Assembly (NCBI GenBank): GCA_016714985.1
Contig: JADKBS010000022.1
Location: 1 to 64,000 of the forward strand
From: Saprospiraceae bacterium
GTDB taxonomy: Bacteria > Bacteroidota > Bacteroidia > Chitinophagales > Saprospiraceae
Length of the DNA stretch: 64,000 bases
Direction: 5' to 3'
Shown: positions 44,822-52,893 of the stretch, in pieces
How positions within the stretch are numbered: the first letter of the stretch is position 1
Layout of the letters: each line of letters starts with the position of its first letter
Made by a program: the position numbers and the translations under genes
The notes under the pieces: model-generated
The model's input: the letters and a program-made list of their open reading frames with translations, nothing else
What the model was told of the DNA's origin: nothing
Database searches by the model: none

Positions 44822-47215
44822 TCATGGCTTTAAGGGTTTCCGCTTTTTCGCCTTCTGCATCATGTTCTCGCCTTGCTCGAACTTGTGCTTTTTATAGACC
44901 ATGAACAGCTTAGGTTCTGTGGGCATGGGGCGGGTATTGTTCGTTTCATCCACATCGGCAGTTTCCCGCCATGGGTCGAGCTTGATGGATTTCACCTCCT
45001 TGTTTTTCACAAAAACCTGGGTGAACTTCTGCTCGTTCTTCCGCCAGATTTCGACGGGGATGCGCTCTATTTCCCTCGTGCCATCCGTGAACGTCCACTC
45101 CAAAATGACGGGGGTGACGAGGCCGCCCTTGTTGCTGAACCGCAGTTCGTAATAGTTTTTGTCGCCGAACAGTTCCTTTTTTTCCTTTTTGGAAAAGGTC
45201 TCATCAAAGCGTACCATTTTGCTAGTTTGGATGCTGTCCTCCGTTTCCCAGGGCTTGTAGAATGTGTAAAAGTCTTGCAGGGAAGTGTCCTTTTCCACAG
45301 GGAATTTCTTGACTTCCTCCCGGTAGCGGGCCTTTGTCAGCGTTTCAAAAGGTGCTTGCAGCGTGTCCGTGAACACCTGTTCCTTACGCTCCGGATTGTT
45401 CTCCAAGTCCACTTTCAGCCATTCGATGCTGTCCAGCGAGATGTCCACTTTTTCGATGCCATAGAACCAGCCCCGCCAGAACCAGTCGAGGTCTTGGCCG
45501 CTGGCGTCCTCCATCGTGCGGAAGAAGTCGGCGGGCGTCGGGTGCTTGAAGGCCCATTTTTCACAGTAAGCCTTGAAGGCATAGTCGAATTTCTCCCGGC
45601 CCATCACCGTCTCCCGAAGGATGTTCAGCGCCGTGGCAGGCTTGGCGTAGGCATTTGCGAAGTAGTTGACGATGTTTTCGGAGTTGGTCATAATCGGCTC
45701 CAACTCGTCCGGGTCTTGATTCATGTACCAAGTTATTTGGTGCGGCGGGCCTTCGCCGGAGTCGTAGTTGTTGTCCCATTCCTGCTCCGTGATGTACTGC
45801 ATGAAGGTGTTGATGCCCTCGTCAAACCAAGCCCACTGGCGCTCGTCGGAGTTGATAATCATGGGGAAATAGTTGTGCCCCACTTCGTGGATGACCACGG
45901 TTATGCAAGCATTTTTTGAGCCTTCGGAATAGGTGCCGTCCTCTTCGGCCCTGCCCGGGTTGAAACAAATCATCGGGTATTCCATGCCGTTCTGCGCCTC
46001 CACGCTGATGGCCGTTGGATAGGGATAAGGGATGGCGAACTTGCCGTAGGTATTGATGGTGTGCGCTACGGCTTTGGTGCTGTACCTGCGGTAAATCGGG
46101 TACGCCTCCCGTGGGTAGTAGCTCATGCACATGACGGGCTTGCCGTCCTGGTTTTTCACGGCCATTGCGTCCCAAATGAAGCGGCGACATGCCGTCCAAG
46201 CGAAGTCACGCACGTTTTCGGCCTTGTAGTGCCAAGTCTTTGTGGTCTTCGATTTCTTCTTTTTCTCCAATTTGTTGGCCTCGTCCAAGGTCACGATTTC
46301 GATGGGTTCGCTGCTGGCCTGCGCCTTTTTCCAACGGGCCAATTGCTCGGCGGGGAGCATCTGCTCATAGTTATGGCAAACGCCCGTGCCACCCACGGTG
46401 AAGTCGTCGGGCAGGGTGATTTTCACGTCATAATCCCCAAAGTTTAGGGCAAACTCGCCCGTACCCGTGAACTGGTCGCTTTGCCAGCCCTCAAAGTCAG
46501 AGTAAACACAAAGCCTTGGAAACCATTGGGTTATGGTAAAAAGATAGTTCTCGTCTTTTTCAAAATACTCATAGCCGCCCCGACCGAAGGTGATATTGTT
46601 TACCCGGTCTATCAGCACGTAGCTCCAATCAATATTGAAGTCGAATTTTTGGCCGGGGGCCAATGGCTTTGGCAGTTCCACCCGCATCACCGTGTTGTCA
46701 ATGAAATGCCTGAGCGGCTTCCCAGTGTTGTCCGTCACCGACTTGATTCGGTGGCCGTATTCCTCGAACTCCGTCCACGATTCCAGCATCCGCATGCCAT
46801 TTTCGTTCATGTTCTTGCCGATATCGTGCGGGTGGGCGTGGTGAAGGTCGTTGGTGGCAGCATGCTGGTTTTCATCGAGTTGGAGCCAGAGGTACCTGAG
46901 TGTTTGCGGCGAATTGTTGTGGTAAGTGACATGCTCTTTACCCGTCAGTTGTTGTTTTTCAGGGTCGAGCGAGCACTCGATTTTGTAGTCCACTTTTTGC
47001 TGCCAGTATTCTGGGCCGGGAGAGCCGTCGGCGGTACGGTAGTCGTTGGGGGTTGGCAGCACGGTACCCAATTGCTCGAAAGCGAAGCCGTGGTTGGGGC
47101 GCTTGGGGGCTTTCGGTTCGTCGGTTTTTTCTTTCTCCTGGGCTATCGCAACGAGCGACAACAGGCTGAAAATCAAGGTGTAACAAGTCTTTTTACCAAT
47201 GTCAGTCAGGTTCAT
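44822..47215 (-). CDS. M1 family metallopeptidase (gluzincin), copy B
   Basis: 797 residues from the ATG at 47215, which begins a signal peptide (TLIFSLLSLVAIAQ). Zinc motif HEVGH at 443-447 with E466 (AWFDEG). Co-linear with copy A over the whole length: shared GGYEYFEKD, CYRR/YSRYST regions, PTPADFFRTMEDASG and the C-terminal LDPWRETADVDE. An acidic/Lys-Pro insert after the signal peptide (EKEKTDEPKAPKRP) distinguishes it. It is exported and probably trims peptides in the periplasm. The two copies bracket the HupE-DUF6702-HNH genes, suggesting duplication followed by insertion. Confidence 0.92.
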   Translation of the reverse strand: MNLTDIGKKTCYTLIFSLLSLVAIAQEKEKTDEPKAPKRPNHGFAFEQLGTVLPTPNDYRTADGSPGPEYWQQKVDYKIECSLDPEKQQLTGKEHVTYHNNSPQTLRYLWLQLDENQHAATNDLHHAHPHDIGKNMNENGMRMLESWTEFEEYGHRIKSVTDNTGKPLRHFIDNTVMRVELPKPLAPGQKFDFNIDWSYVLIDRVNNITFGRGGYEYFEKDENYLFTITQWFPRLCVYSDFEGWQSDQFTGTGEFALNFGDYDVKITLPDDFTVGGTGVCHNYEQMLPAEQLARWKKAQASSEPIEIVTLDEANKLEKKKKSKTTKTWHYKAENVRDFAWTACRRFIWDAMAVKNQDGKPVMCMSYYPREAYPIYRRYSTKAVAHTINTYGKFAIPYPYPTAISVEAQNGMEYPMICFNPGRAEEDGTYSEGSKNACITVVIHEVGHNYFPMIINSDERQWAWFDEGINTFMQYITEQEWDNNYDSGEGPPHQITWYMNQDPDELEPIMTNSENIVNYFANAYAKPATALNILRETVMGREKFDYAFKAYCEKWAFKHPTPADFFRTMEDASGQDLDWFWRGWFYGIEKVDISLDSIEWLKVDLENNPERKEQVFTDTLQAPFETLTKARYREEVKKFPVEKDTSLQDFYTFYKPWETEDSIQTSKMVRFDETFSKKEKKELFGDKNYYELRFSNKGGLVTPVILEWTFTDGTREIERIPVEIWRKNEQKFTQVFVKNKEVKSIKLDPWRETADVDETNNTRPMPTEPKLFMVYKKHKFEQGENMMQKAKKRKPLKP

Positions 47216-47301
47216 TTTCGTTTGTTTGTTGTGAAAATTGGATTTGCGAAGGTAAGGATTGAAAAGATATGGAGGGGATGCATTGATTTTCTCTATGGCG
47301 G

Positions 47302-48651
47302 TCATTTTTTCAATCCAATCTTATATGCCGCCAAGCACCGCTCCCTCGCCATTTTATGGTCCACAATCAGCTTTACGTAGGCCACAGTGCCAAATTCCGG
47401 CACCCATTTTTTCACATATTTCAGGTCCTTGTCGAACTTCTCCTGCTGCGAATCGGGGTTGAAAATGCGGAAATACGGCGCAGCGTCCGTGCCGCAACCA
47501 GCCGCCCATTGCCAGCCGCCATTGTTGCTGGCGAGGTCGAAATCGAGGAGTTTTTTGGCAAAATAGGCTTCGCCCCATCGCCAGTCTATAAGCAGGTGTT
47601 TGGTGAGGAAACTGGCCACCACCATGCGCACCCGGTTGTGCATGTAGCCAGTAGCATTGAGTTCCCGCATTCCAGCGTCCACGAGCGGGTAACCTGTTTT
47701 GCCCTCGCACCATGCCTTGAAAGTCCGTTCGTCGTTTTGCCAAGGAATGTCGGCATACTCTGGCCGGAACGGCTGGCCGACCACATGCGGGAAATGGCTG
47801 AGAATCATGGCGTAAAAATCCCGCCAAATCAGTTCGTTCAAGTAGGTTTTGTTCAGCGCCAGCGCCTTCCTCGCTTTCTCCCGGATGCTGATGGTGCCAA
47901 AGCGGAAGTGCAGACCCAAACGGGACGTGCCGTTGATGGCCGGGAAGTCACGGGTCTGGTCGTAGTTCTTGATGATGCTTTGCGTGACGGTTTCCGATGG
48001 AAAGGGAAGCTGGGATTGCTGGAAACCCATTGACGCCAAACTTAGTATTGGTATTGGACTTTGCTTCGCAAAATGGGCAACGTACTTTAGGGTCGGATAG
48101 GGCTTCAAGTAAAAAGAAACGGCCACTTCCTGACCATCAGCGGCTGGCATTTTAGCCATTTTTGATTCCAACTTTGCCAGCCATTTCCGGCTAAAAGGCG
48201 TGAAGACCGTGTAGGGCAGGCCGTCGTCCTTCGTCACCTCGCTTTTTTCAAAAATCACTTGGTCTTTATAGGTCTTGAAGGCGATGCCTTTTGTTTCCAG
48301 CAATTGTTTCACCGCAGCATCCCGTTCCAAGGCATAAGGTTCGTAGTCGTGGTTGGTGAAAACGGTTGCGATTCCTTGTTGCGAAGCAAGTTCTGTCCAA
48401 ACCTCATGGGGGCGGCCATATTTCACCAAAAGCGAAGCGCCCCAAGCAGCTAGTTCTTGGTTTAGGCGTTCCAATTGCTGATGGATAAATGTCACCCGTG
48501 CATCGCACTTGTCTTCGAGGTCGTCGAGGATGTTTTTATCGAAAATGAAAATGGGCTGCACTTGAAGACCAGCTTTGAGGGCGTGGTACAATCCGGCATT
48601 GTCTTCCAAACGGAGGTCACGTCGGAACCAGAAAAAATTGCGTTTTTGCAT
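47302..48651 (-). CDS. phrB: Deoxyribodipyrimidine photolyase (cryptochrome/photolyase family)
   Basis: 449 residues, standard for class I CPD photolyases. The N-terminal Rossmann-like antenna domain starts FFWFRRDLRLEDNAGLYHAL. The C-terminal FAD domain contains TSRLGLHFRFGTIS, the WRDFYAMIL block, GYPLVDAGMREL with NATGYMHNR, and SNNGGWQWAAGCGTDAAPYFRIFNP, which includes Trp/Asn positions used for flavin electron transfer. It repairs UV-induced cyclobutane dimers using blue light. Transcribed alone; a -7-like box (TTACTTTG) lies about 12-20 nt upstream of the start. Confidence 0.95.
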   Translation of the reverse strand: MQKRNFFWFRRDLRLEDNAGLYHALKAGLQVQPIFIFDKNILDDLEDKCDARVTFIHQQLERLNQELAAWGASLLVKYGRPHEVWTELASQQGIATVFTNHDYEPYALERDAAVKQLLETKGIAFKTYKDQVIFEKSEVTKDDGLPYTVFTPFSRKWLAKLESKMAKMPAADGQEVAVSFYLKPYPTLKYVAHFAKQSPIPILSLASMGFQQSQLPFPSETVTQSIIKNYDQTRDFPAINGTSRLGLHFRFGTISIREKARKALALNKTYLNELIWRDFYAMILSHFPHVVGQPFRPEYADIPWQNDERTFKAWCEGKTGYPLVDAGMRELNATGYMHNRVRMVVASFLTKHLLIDWRWGEAYFAKKLLDFDLASNNGGWQWAAGCGTDAAPYFRIFNPDSQQEKFDKDLKYVKKWVPEFGTVAYVKLIVDHKMARERCLAAYKIGLKK

Positions 48652-48732
48652 GTTTAATCAACAAAGTAAAAGGAACAGGCGTACCTTGTTTTTGTTCCGA
48701 AAAACTTGCGCCTGTTATCAACGACTTTCCAC

Positions 48733-49062
48733 ATGAAGCTGCTGTCAAAACTGCTGCTGCTTGCGGTTATTTTCATCCCTTCGCTCGCAGTGGGTCAAAG
48801 GCCCATTTCTTTAAGCCATGTGTTCCAGTTAGGGGAGGTCAACTATGAATGCTTTCGGATCCAGGCCCGGCAGCTTATTCAGATTTGGTGTAGGTGGATT
48901 TGGAGCGGATTGAGGTTCTTTTTGAAGCGGATGGATACCAGTCTATGCTGTTTGGTTAGTTCTGCTATTGATTGTAAGTTGCCAACATTTGGCAATTTTT
49001 ATAAGGTGTATTTGTCCTTTTCTATGCAATTTTGCTTGGTATTCAGCATATTTAAAGCATGA
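48733..49062 (+). CDS. Short signal-peptide ORF, possible remnant of a barrel protein
   Basis: From the ATG at 48733 the first 22 residues form a good signal peptide (MKLLSKLLLLAVIFIPSLAV, cut after GQ). After about 40 residues the composition becomes unlikely (WCRWIWSGLRFFLKRM). An adjacent frame briefly reads like an outer-membrane strand (FGSRPGSLFRFGVGGFGAD) before stopping. It therefore looks like a truncated, frameshifted remnant of a secreted or outer-membrane protein. It overlaps the start of the next gene by 4 bp. Low confidence that it is functional. Confidence 0.3.
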   Translation: MKLLSKLLLLAVIFIPSLAVGQRPISLSHVFQLGEVNYECFRIQARQLIQIWCRWIWSGLRFFLKRMDTSLCCLVSSAIDCKLPTFGNFYKVYLSFSMQFCLVFSIFKA

Positions 49063-50828
49063 AAAATTATCTACTATTCAATTTCTTGTTCCTTTTTGGA
49101 GCAGCTTACTCCCAGGTAATTCCGCTGCCAAGCGCATTGTCCGACTACGGAAAAGCCATCATGGCTTGGGAGCAGTTTGTGGAACCACAACAAGCTGCCT
49201 ATATCACGACTCCCCCACCCTATCCCGTCCGCCACATGGCAGAATGGGAGGAATTGCAGGCGCTGGCCATCACTTGGCACACTTATACAGAGATTTTGAC
49301 CCAGATTGTGCTACATGCGGCCCTAGAAGTAAAGGTCGTCATATTTTGCAATGATGAAGCTGTGAAGAGCACCGCCCAAATAGGCCTTCAAGTGGCTGGC
49401 GCAAACATGGCCAACGTGGAGTTCGTCATAACTCCAAACGACAAGGTTTGGATTCGGGACTACGGCCCAAACTGTGTGTATAAAAACGATGTCGAAGCGC
49501 TCAATTTCATTGATTGGGTCTATAATAGAAATGACAGACCCAATGACGATGCTATGCCGGCCAGTGCTGCGGCCCATTTTGGTGTACCATTGTTCTCTAC
49601 CACCGAAAACCCAGAGAGATTGGTCAATACAGGTGGTAATTTCATGTCCGACGGCCTAGGAACTGCTTTTGCATCTAAATTGGTGCTAACGGAAAATGGC
49701 CTTGGCAATAATTTCGGCGCAGGCCCCCATACGGAACTGGAGATAGATGAAATCATGGAAGACTATATGGGCATCAAACGCTATATCAAAATGGAGATCT
49801 TGCCCTTCGACATCATTCACCATATTGACATGCACATGCGGCTATTGGACGAGGAGACGCTACTCATAGGACAATATCCTCCTGGCATTGCTGATGGCCC
49901 GCAAATAGAAGCCAATTTAACCTACGTGACTGATAATTTCAACTCATACTATGGCACGCCCTACAAGGTCGTGAGGGTCATACAACCACCCAATTTCAAT
50001 GGACTATATCCGCCGATTGGGCATTACCGCACCTACACCAATTCCGTATTCGTCAACAAGACGATTTTGGTGCCCATATATGAAGAGCAGTATGATACCA
50101 CCGCTCTCCGGATTTACCGAGAGCAGTTCCCTGGGTACAAGGTTGTGGGCATAAACTGCAACGACATTATCAGTGCAAGCGGTGCGCTACACTGCATCAC
50201 CAAGGAGATTGGGGTTACCGACCCACTTTGGATAACCCACCAACGCCATCCAGATGTTGTTGAAAACAATCTCTATACTGGCGGTTATACCATTTCTGCA
50301 GGTATCAAACACAAAAGCGGCATTGCTGGCGCAACGACCTATTTCACTACCGATACGGCATCGGCCTACATGCCCTTGCCCATGCAACCTACTGGCAACC
50401 CCAATGAATGGACTTGTACCATACCCCACCAAGACAATGGTTCAACTATATTCTATTACATTTCAGCAAGTTCCAACACCGCTAAAACGACCGTCCGGCC
50501 ATTGGCCGCACCGGAAGGATATTATAGGTTCCATGTTGACCAATTTGTATCCTCTGCTGTTGAGCCGAAAGAAGCAGCCATTAAATCCATTTACCCAAAC
50601 CCAGCAAGCGGCATTACTGTGATTCCTATCAGTACTACCAACCCAATACAAGCCAGTATCGAGTTGATAGATGTATTGGGGCAGCATGTCTCTACCATTT
50701 TCGCTGGCCAATTGCAACATGGTGAAACCCGGCACTATTTAGATGCTGCGCAATTGCCAACAGGGATTTACTTCGTAAGGCTTCAAACCGCAACCGGTAT
50801 TTCTTCGCAAAAAGTGGTGGTAAGGTGA
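49059..50828 (+). CDS. T9SS-secreted peptidylarginine/agmatine deiminase family protein (PAD_porph)
   Basis: 589 residues. Signal peptide 1-18 (LLFNFLFLFGAAYS). Residues about 65-400 match the Porphyromonas-type peptidyl-arginine deiminase/agmatine deiminase family of the guanidino-modifying superfamily. Candidate catalytic residues are D134 (WIRDYGP), H255/D257 (HHIDMH) and C379 (GALHC). A beta domain follows (about 405-500), then a type A T9SS tail (SIYPNPASGITVIPI ... KVVV). The reaction would be hydrolysis of arginine guanidino groups to citrulline plus ammonia, on secreted or surface peptides if it behaves like PPAD; agmatine is the alternative substrate. A terminator follows. Confidence 0.87.
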   Translation: MKNYLLFNFLFLFGAAYSQVIPLPSALSDYGKAIMAWEQFVEPQQAAYITTPPPYPVRHMAEWEELQALAITWHTYTEILTQIVLHAALEVKVVIFCNDEAVKSTAQIGLQVAGANMANVEFVITPNDKVWIRDYGPNCVYKNDVEALNFIDWVYNRNDRPNDDAMPASAAAHFGVPLFSTTENPERLVNTGGNFMSDGLGTAFASKLVLTENGLGNNFGAGPHTELEIDEIMEDYMGIKRYIKMEILPFDIIHHIDMHMRLLDEETLLIGQYPPGIADGPQIEANLTYVTDNFNSYYGTPYKVVRVIQPPNFNGLYPPIGHYRTYTNSVFVNKTILVPIYEEQYDTTALRIYREQFPGYKVVGINCNDIISASGALHCITKEIGVTDPLWITHQRHPDVVENNLYTGGYTISAGIKHKSGIAGATTYFTTDTASAYMPLPMQPTGNPNEWTCTIPHQDNGSTIFYYISASSNTAKTTVRPLAAPEGYYRFHVDQFVSSAVEPKEAAIKSIYPNPASGITVIPISTTNPIQASIELIDVLGQHVSTIFAGQLQHGETRHYLDAAQLPTGIYFVRLQTATGISSQKVVVR

Positions 50829-50854
50829 TAATCAATCGTTAAGGCCTTATGTCG

Positions 50855-50897
50855 AAGGGGGTACGTTTACATGAGCGAGACGTGCCCCCTTTGTTTT
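50855..50897 (+). terminator. Terminator hairpin after PAD_porph gene
   Basis: Stem AAGGGGGTACGT (50855-50866) / ACGTGCCCCCTT (50880-50891) with one mismatch, followed by TGTTTT. Confidence 0.65.
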
Positions 50898-51124
50898 GGG
50901 CGCCTTTCTGAGTCGGAGTTTAGCAGGAAGGGACTGTGCGCTTTCCACCAGTATCCTTTTCGGATGCACCCCCACATGTATCCCTGTACCGGGCTAAACC
51001 CTAATTGTCGCAGCCCCTTGATGCGGGTCTAGGCCTTCTTCCGTTGTTGCCAGACGCACATCCGCAGGCGGCTTCGCCTTGTAGCGGACTTGAACCGCCG
51101 AGTTATTGCCCTTGCCAGGCGCAC

Positions 51125-51168
51125 AAACAGCAAGGCCCCAGCACAAAAGTGCTGGGGCCTTGCTGTTT
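51125..51168. repeat. Perfect 20-bp hairpin with AAAA loop
   Basis: Arms 51125-51144 and 51149-51168 are exact complements (core CAAGGCCCCAGCAC) with a 4-nt loop and a short T tract. It lies 300 bp past the end of the PAD gene in a gene-free stretch (50829-51369), so it may be a second terminator or part of a palindrome cluster. Confidence 0.85.
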
Positions 51169-51243
51169 TGGTAGTCACCCGGGTTCTCACCCAACCTATG
51201 ATTGGCTAAAGCCTAAAACAGATGATTCGTAACTACTTAGCAG

Positions 51244-51292
51244 GGGGTGTTTTTTGGGGAAAAATTTTCAATTTTTCCCCAAAAAACACCCC
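51244..51292. repeat. Perfect 23-bp hairpin with TTC loop
   Basis: Arms 51244-51266 and 51270-51292, exact complements. The left arm is a G/T-rich then A-rich sequence (GGGGTGTTTTTTGGGG followed by AAAAATT). Confidence 0.9.
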
Positions 51293-51299
51293 AAAGTGT

Positions 51300-51340
51300 G
51301 GGAGGAGAGAGAAAAAATGAAATTTTTTCTCTCTCCTCCC
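51300..51340. repeat. Perfect 19-bp homopurine/homopyrimidine hairpin with GAA loop
   Basis: Arms 51300-51318 (GGGAGGAGAGAGAAAAAAT) and 51322-51340 are exact complements; the left arm is all purine except the last base. It lies 7 bp after the previous hairpin and 29 bp from the 3' end of the DUF4412 gene. It resembles an imperfect hairpin near 36378-36411. Confidence 0.9.
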
Positions 51341-51369
51341 AAACCCTCCTAAACAGTTACGATGATTCT

Positions 51370-52068
51370 TTAATTTCCCATCATTCCGCCGGTCATCTCC
51401 TGAAACTCCTCCATTGTCATTTTCTGGTAGCCTTCTGGAACCTTGAATGCATCTTCTGGCACTTTATTGGAAACTTCGGTAGCCTTGAAAACCATGTCTA
51501 TGCCTTCACCAGCAGAGATGATCATTTCGAGCGGATAGCCCTTGAGGGCAAGTGCCTTATCTTTTTTCTTCATCCCTGTTGGCGGCTGAATTTTTTCTGT
51601 AATGTAAAACTTCATGACCATGCCGTCCTCTTTGACAACTGTCGCTTTATAGCAAGGGTAACCAGCGATTTCCTTCTTGTCGCTTTCGTCGTATTTCACC
51701 TCCTTCATATCGTCCACGTTCATCATGTTGTAGCTTCGGGACATCTCCTCTTCCTTCATGCCAACTAGCTGGATTTTTTGACCCAACATATCCATCAATA
51801 CAACCCCATCTACTGGTTTTTTGATAGGGAAGATTGTTTGTATTTTCATCATGCCGCCAAGCATGTCCATGTCCATGCGCTGGTTTTCTTCGGTAAAGTA
51901 AAAATTGAGCGTAGAGCCTGCAAGCATGGCCATTTCTGGATTTGCTTCTGCATCGGCCTGCATTTCAAACTTGACTGTACCTTCCTTGATTTTCTTTTGG
52001 GCGTTTACTGTCGTTGCTAAGGCTACGGAGGCCAAAATCAACAAACAGAAATTCAGAAGTTTTTTCAT
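51370..52068 (-). CDS. DUF4412 domain exported protein
   Basis: 232 residues from the ATG at 52068, beginning a signal peptide (KLLNFCLLILASVALATTVN). The rest matches DUF4412: an early strand KEGTVKFEMQAD, Met-rich middle (MDMDMLGGMMKIQTIF), CYKATVVKEDG, and a Met-rich acidic end (YQKMTMEEFQEMTGGMMG). Periplasmic or outer-membrane associated; function unknown. The start is supported by a -7 box at 52118-52125 that lies within the longer alternative frame. The Met-rich ending could bind metal, but this is only a guess. Confidence 0.78.
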   Translation of the reverse strand: MKKLLNFCLLILASVALATTVNAQKKIKEGTVKFEMQADAEANPEMAMLAGSTLNFYFTEENQRMDMDMLGGMMKIQTIFPIKKPVDGVVLMDMLGQKIQLVGMKEEEMSRSYNMMNVDDMKEVKYDESDKKEIAGYPCYKATVVKEDGMVMKFYITEKIQPPTGMKKKDKALALKGYPLEMIISAGEGIDMVFKATEVSNKVPEDAFKVPEGYQKMTMEEFQEMTGGMMGN

Positions 52069-52117
52069 TGAAATGATTTTATGTGTGAATGAACCGGCCG
52101 TGCCGGATTTGGTGTTG

Positions 52118-52125
52118 CAAAGATA
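52118..52125 (-). promoter_or_regulatory. -7 box TATCTTTG of DUF4412 gene
   Basis: Minus-strand TATCTTTG, exact match to TAnnTTTG, 49 nt upstream of the ATG at 52068. Confidence 0.5.
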
Positions 52126-52175
52126 GGTCGAACGCCATGATAGATGCATTTTTTGGTAAGAATCCATAAGCATGT

Positions 52176-52724
52176 TCAAGACCTCCACTCGTCAATATGC
52201 TTTACAAATACCTTGGCTAAATTTTCCGCATCGGATATTGCCCTGTGGTAAACCCCTGTAAATTCAAACCCTTCCATCTCCACGACTTTTTTCAAGCCTT
52301 TGTAGGTCTTCCACCGCTTCATGTCATGGTACTGCCGTCTTACATTCAAATGATTGGTTTCAATCCACTCTGAATCCATGCTGTGCAAAGTCGAGTCTTG
52401 AATCAACATGTTCCTGTCAAATGAACCCCAAGAACAAAACAGACAATCTTCGTCATCAAATACACCTGCCCATTCTTGGAAATCTTCAACCACATCAGGG
52501 AAAAGCCTTGCTCGATTGATGCTTATTTGGTCAATAGTGGTCAATTGGCGACAGAAAAGCGAAAGGTTTGGGTGCAAAACTGGCCTGATGAAACTATTGA
52601 ATGAACCTTCCACTTCGCCGTATTCATTCAATTTCAATGCGCCAATTTCGATAATCTCTTGCACCATTTCAGTCGGCTTACCTTCCCAACATGTGGCTTC
52701 CAAGTCAAAAACGATATAGTTCAT
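52176..52724 (-). CDS. DEDDh-type 3'-5' exonuclease (KapD/Eri1-like)
   Basis: 182 residues from the ATG at 52724 (MNYIVFDLEATCW). Catalytic acidic residues of the DEDDh family are visible: D7 and E9 (FDLEATC), D in CSWGSFDRNML, and the final HRAISDAENLAKVF with H and D. This matches the KapD/ERI1 group of single-stranded DNA or RNA 3'-5' exonucleases; the cellular substrate is unknown. Cytoplasmic. It is read downstream of the giant T9SS gene on the same strand with a hairpin between, so it is probably independently transcribed. Confidence 0.88.
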   Translation of the reverse strand: MNYIVFDLEATCWEGKPTEMVQEIIEIGALKLNEYGEVEGSFNSFIRPVLHPNLSLFCRQLTTIDQISINRARLFPDVVEDFQEWAGVFDDEDCLFCSWGSFDRNMLIQDSTLHSMDSEWIETNHLNVRRQYHDMKRWKTYKGLKKVVEMEGFEFTGVYHRAISDAENLAKVFVKHIDEWRS

Positions 52725-52813
52725 CGTGTGTCTTTCTGTATTTGCGAATCTCATTTATACTTTGGAGCGCCATGATTTGTCCATTTGAAACTGCTGTTGG
52801 CCTTTGGCTATTG

Positions 52814-52843
52814 GCTGTTGGCCAAAAGCAAATGGCCAACAGC
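52814..52843 (-). terminator. Hairpin downstream of the giant type B T9SS gene
   Basis: Arms GCTGTTGGCC (52814-52823) and GGCCAACAGC (52834-52843), perfectly paired with a 10-nt loop and flanked by further partly paired GGC/GCC words. No strong T-run, so terminator status is tentative. Confidence 0.5.
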
Positions 52844-52893
52844 TAACGGCCAGAAGTATAAAAATCAGGCAATATTGGGAAGCAAATCTTTCA

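Noticed and set aside
44873..45919. 348-codon plus-strand open frame
   Set aside because: Antisense to M1 peptidase copy B; composition matches other shadows.
51005..51232. 75-codon plus-strand open frame in the PAD downstream spacer
   Set aside because: Overlaps a perfect hairpin, low-complexity Pro/Ser content and no start context.
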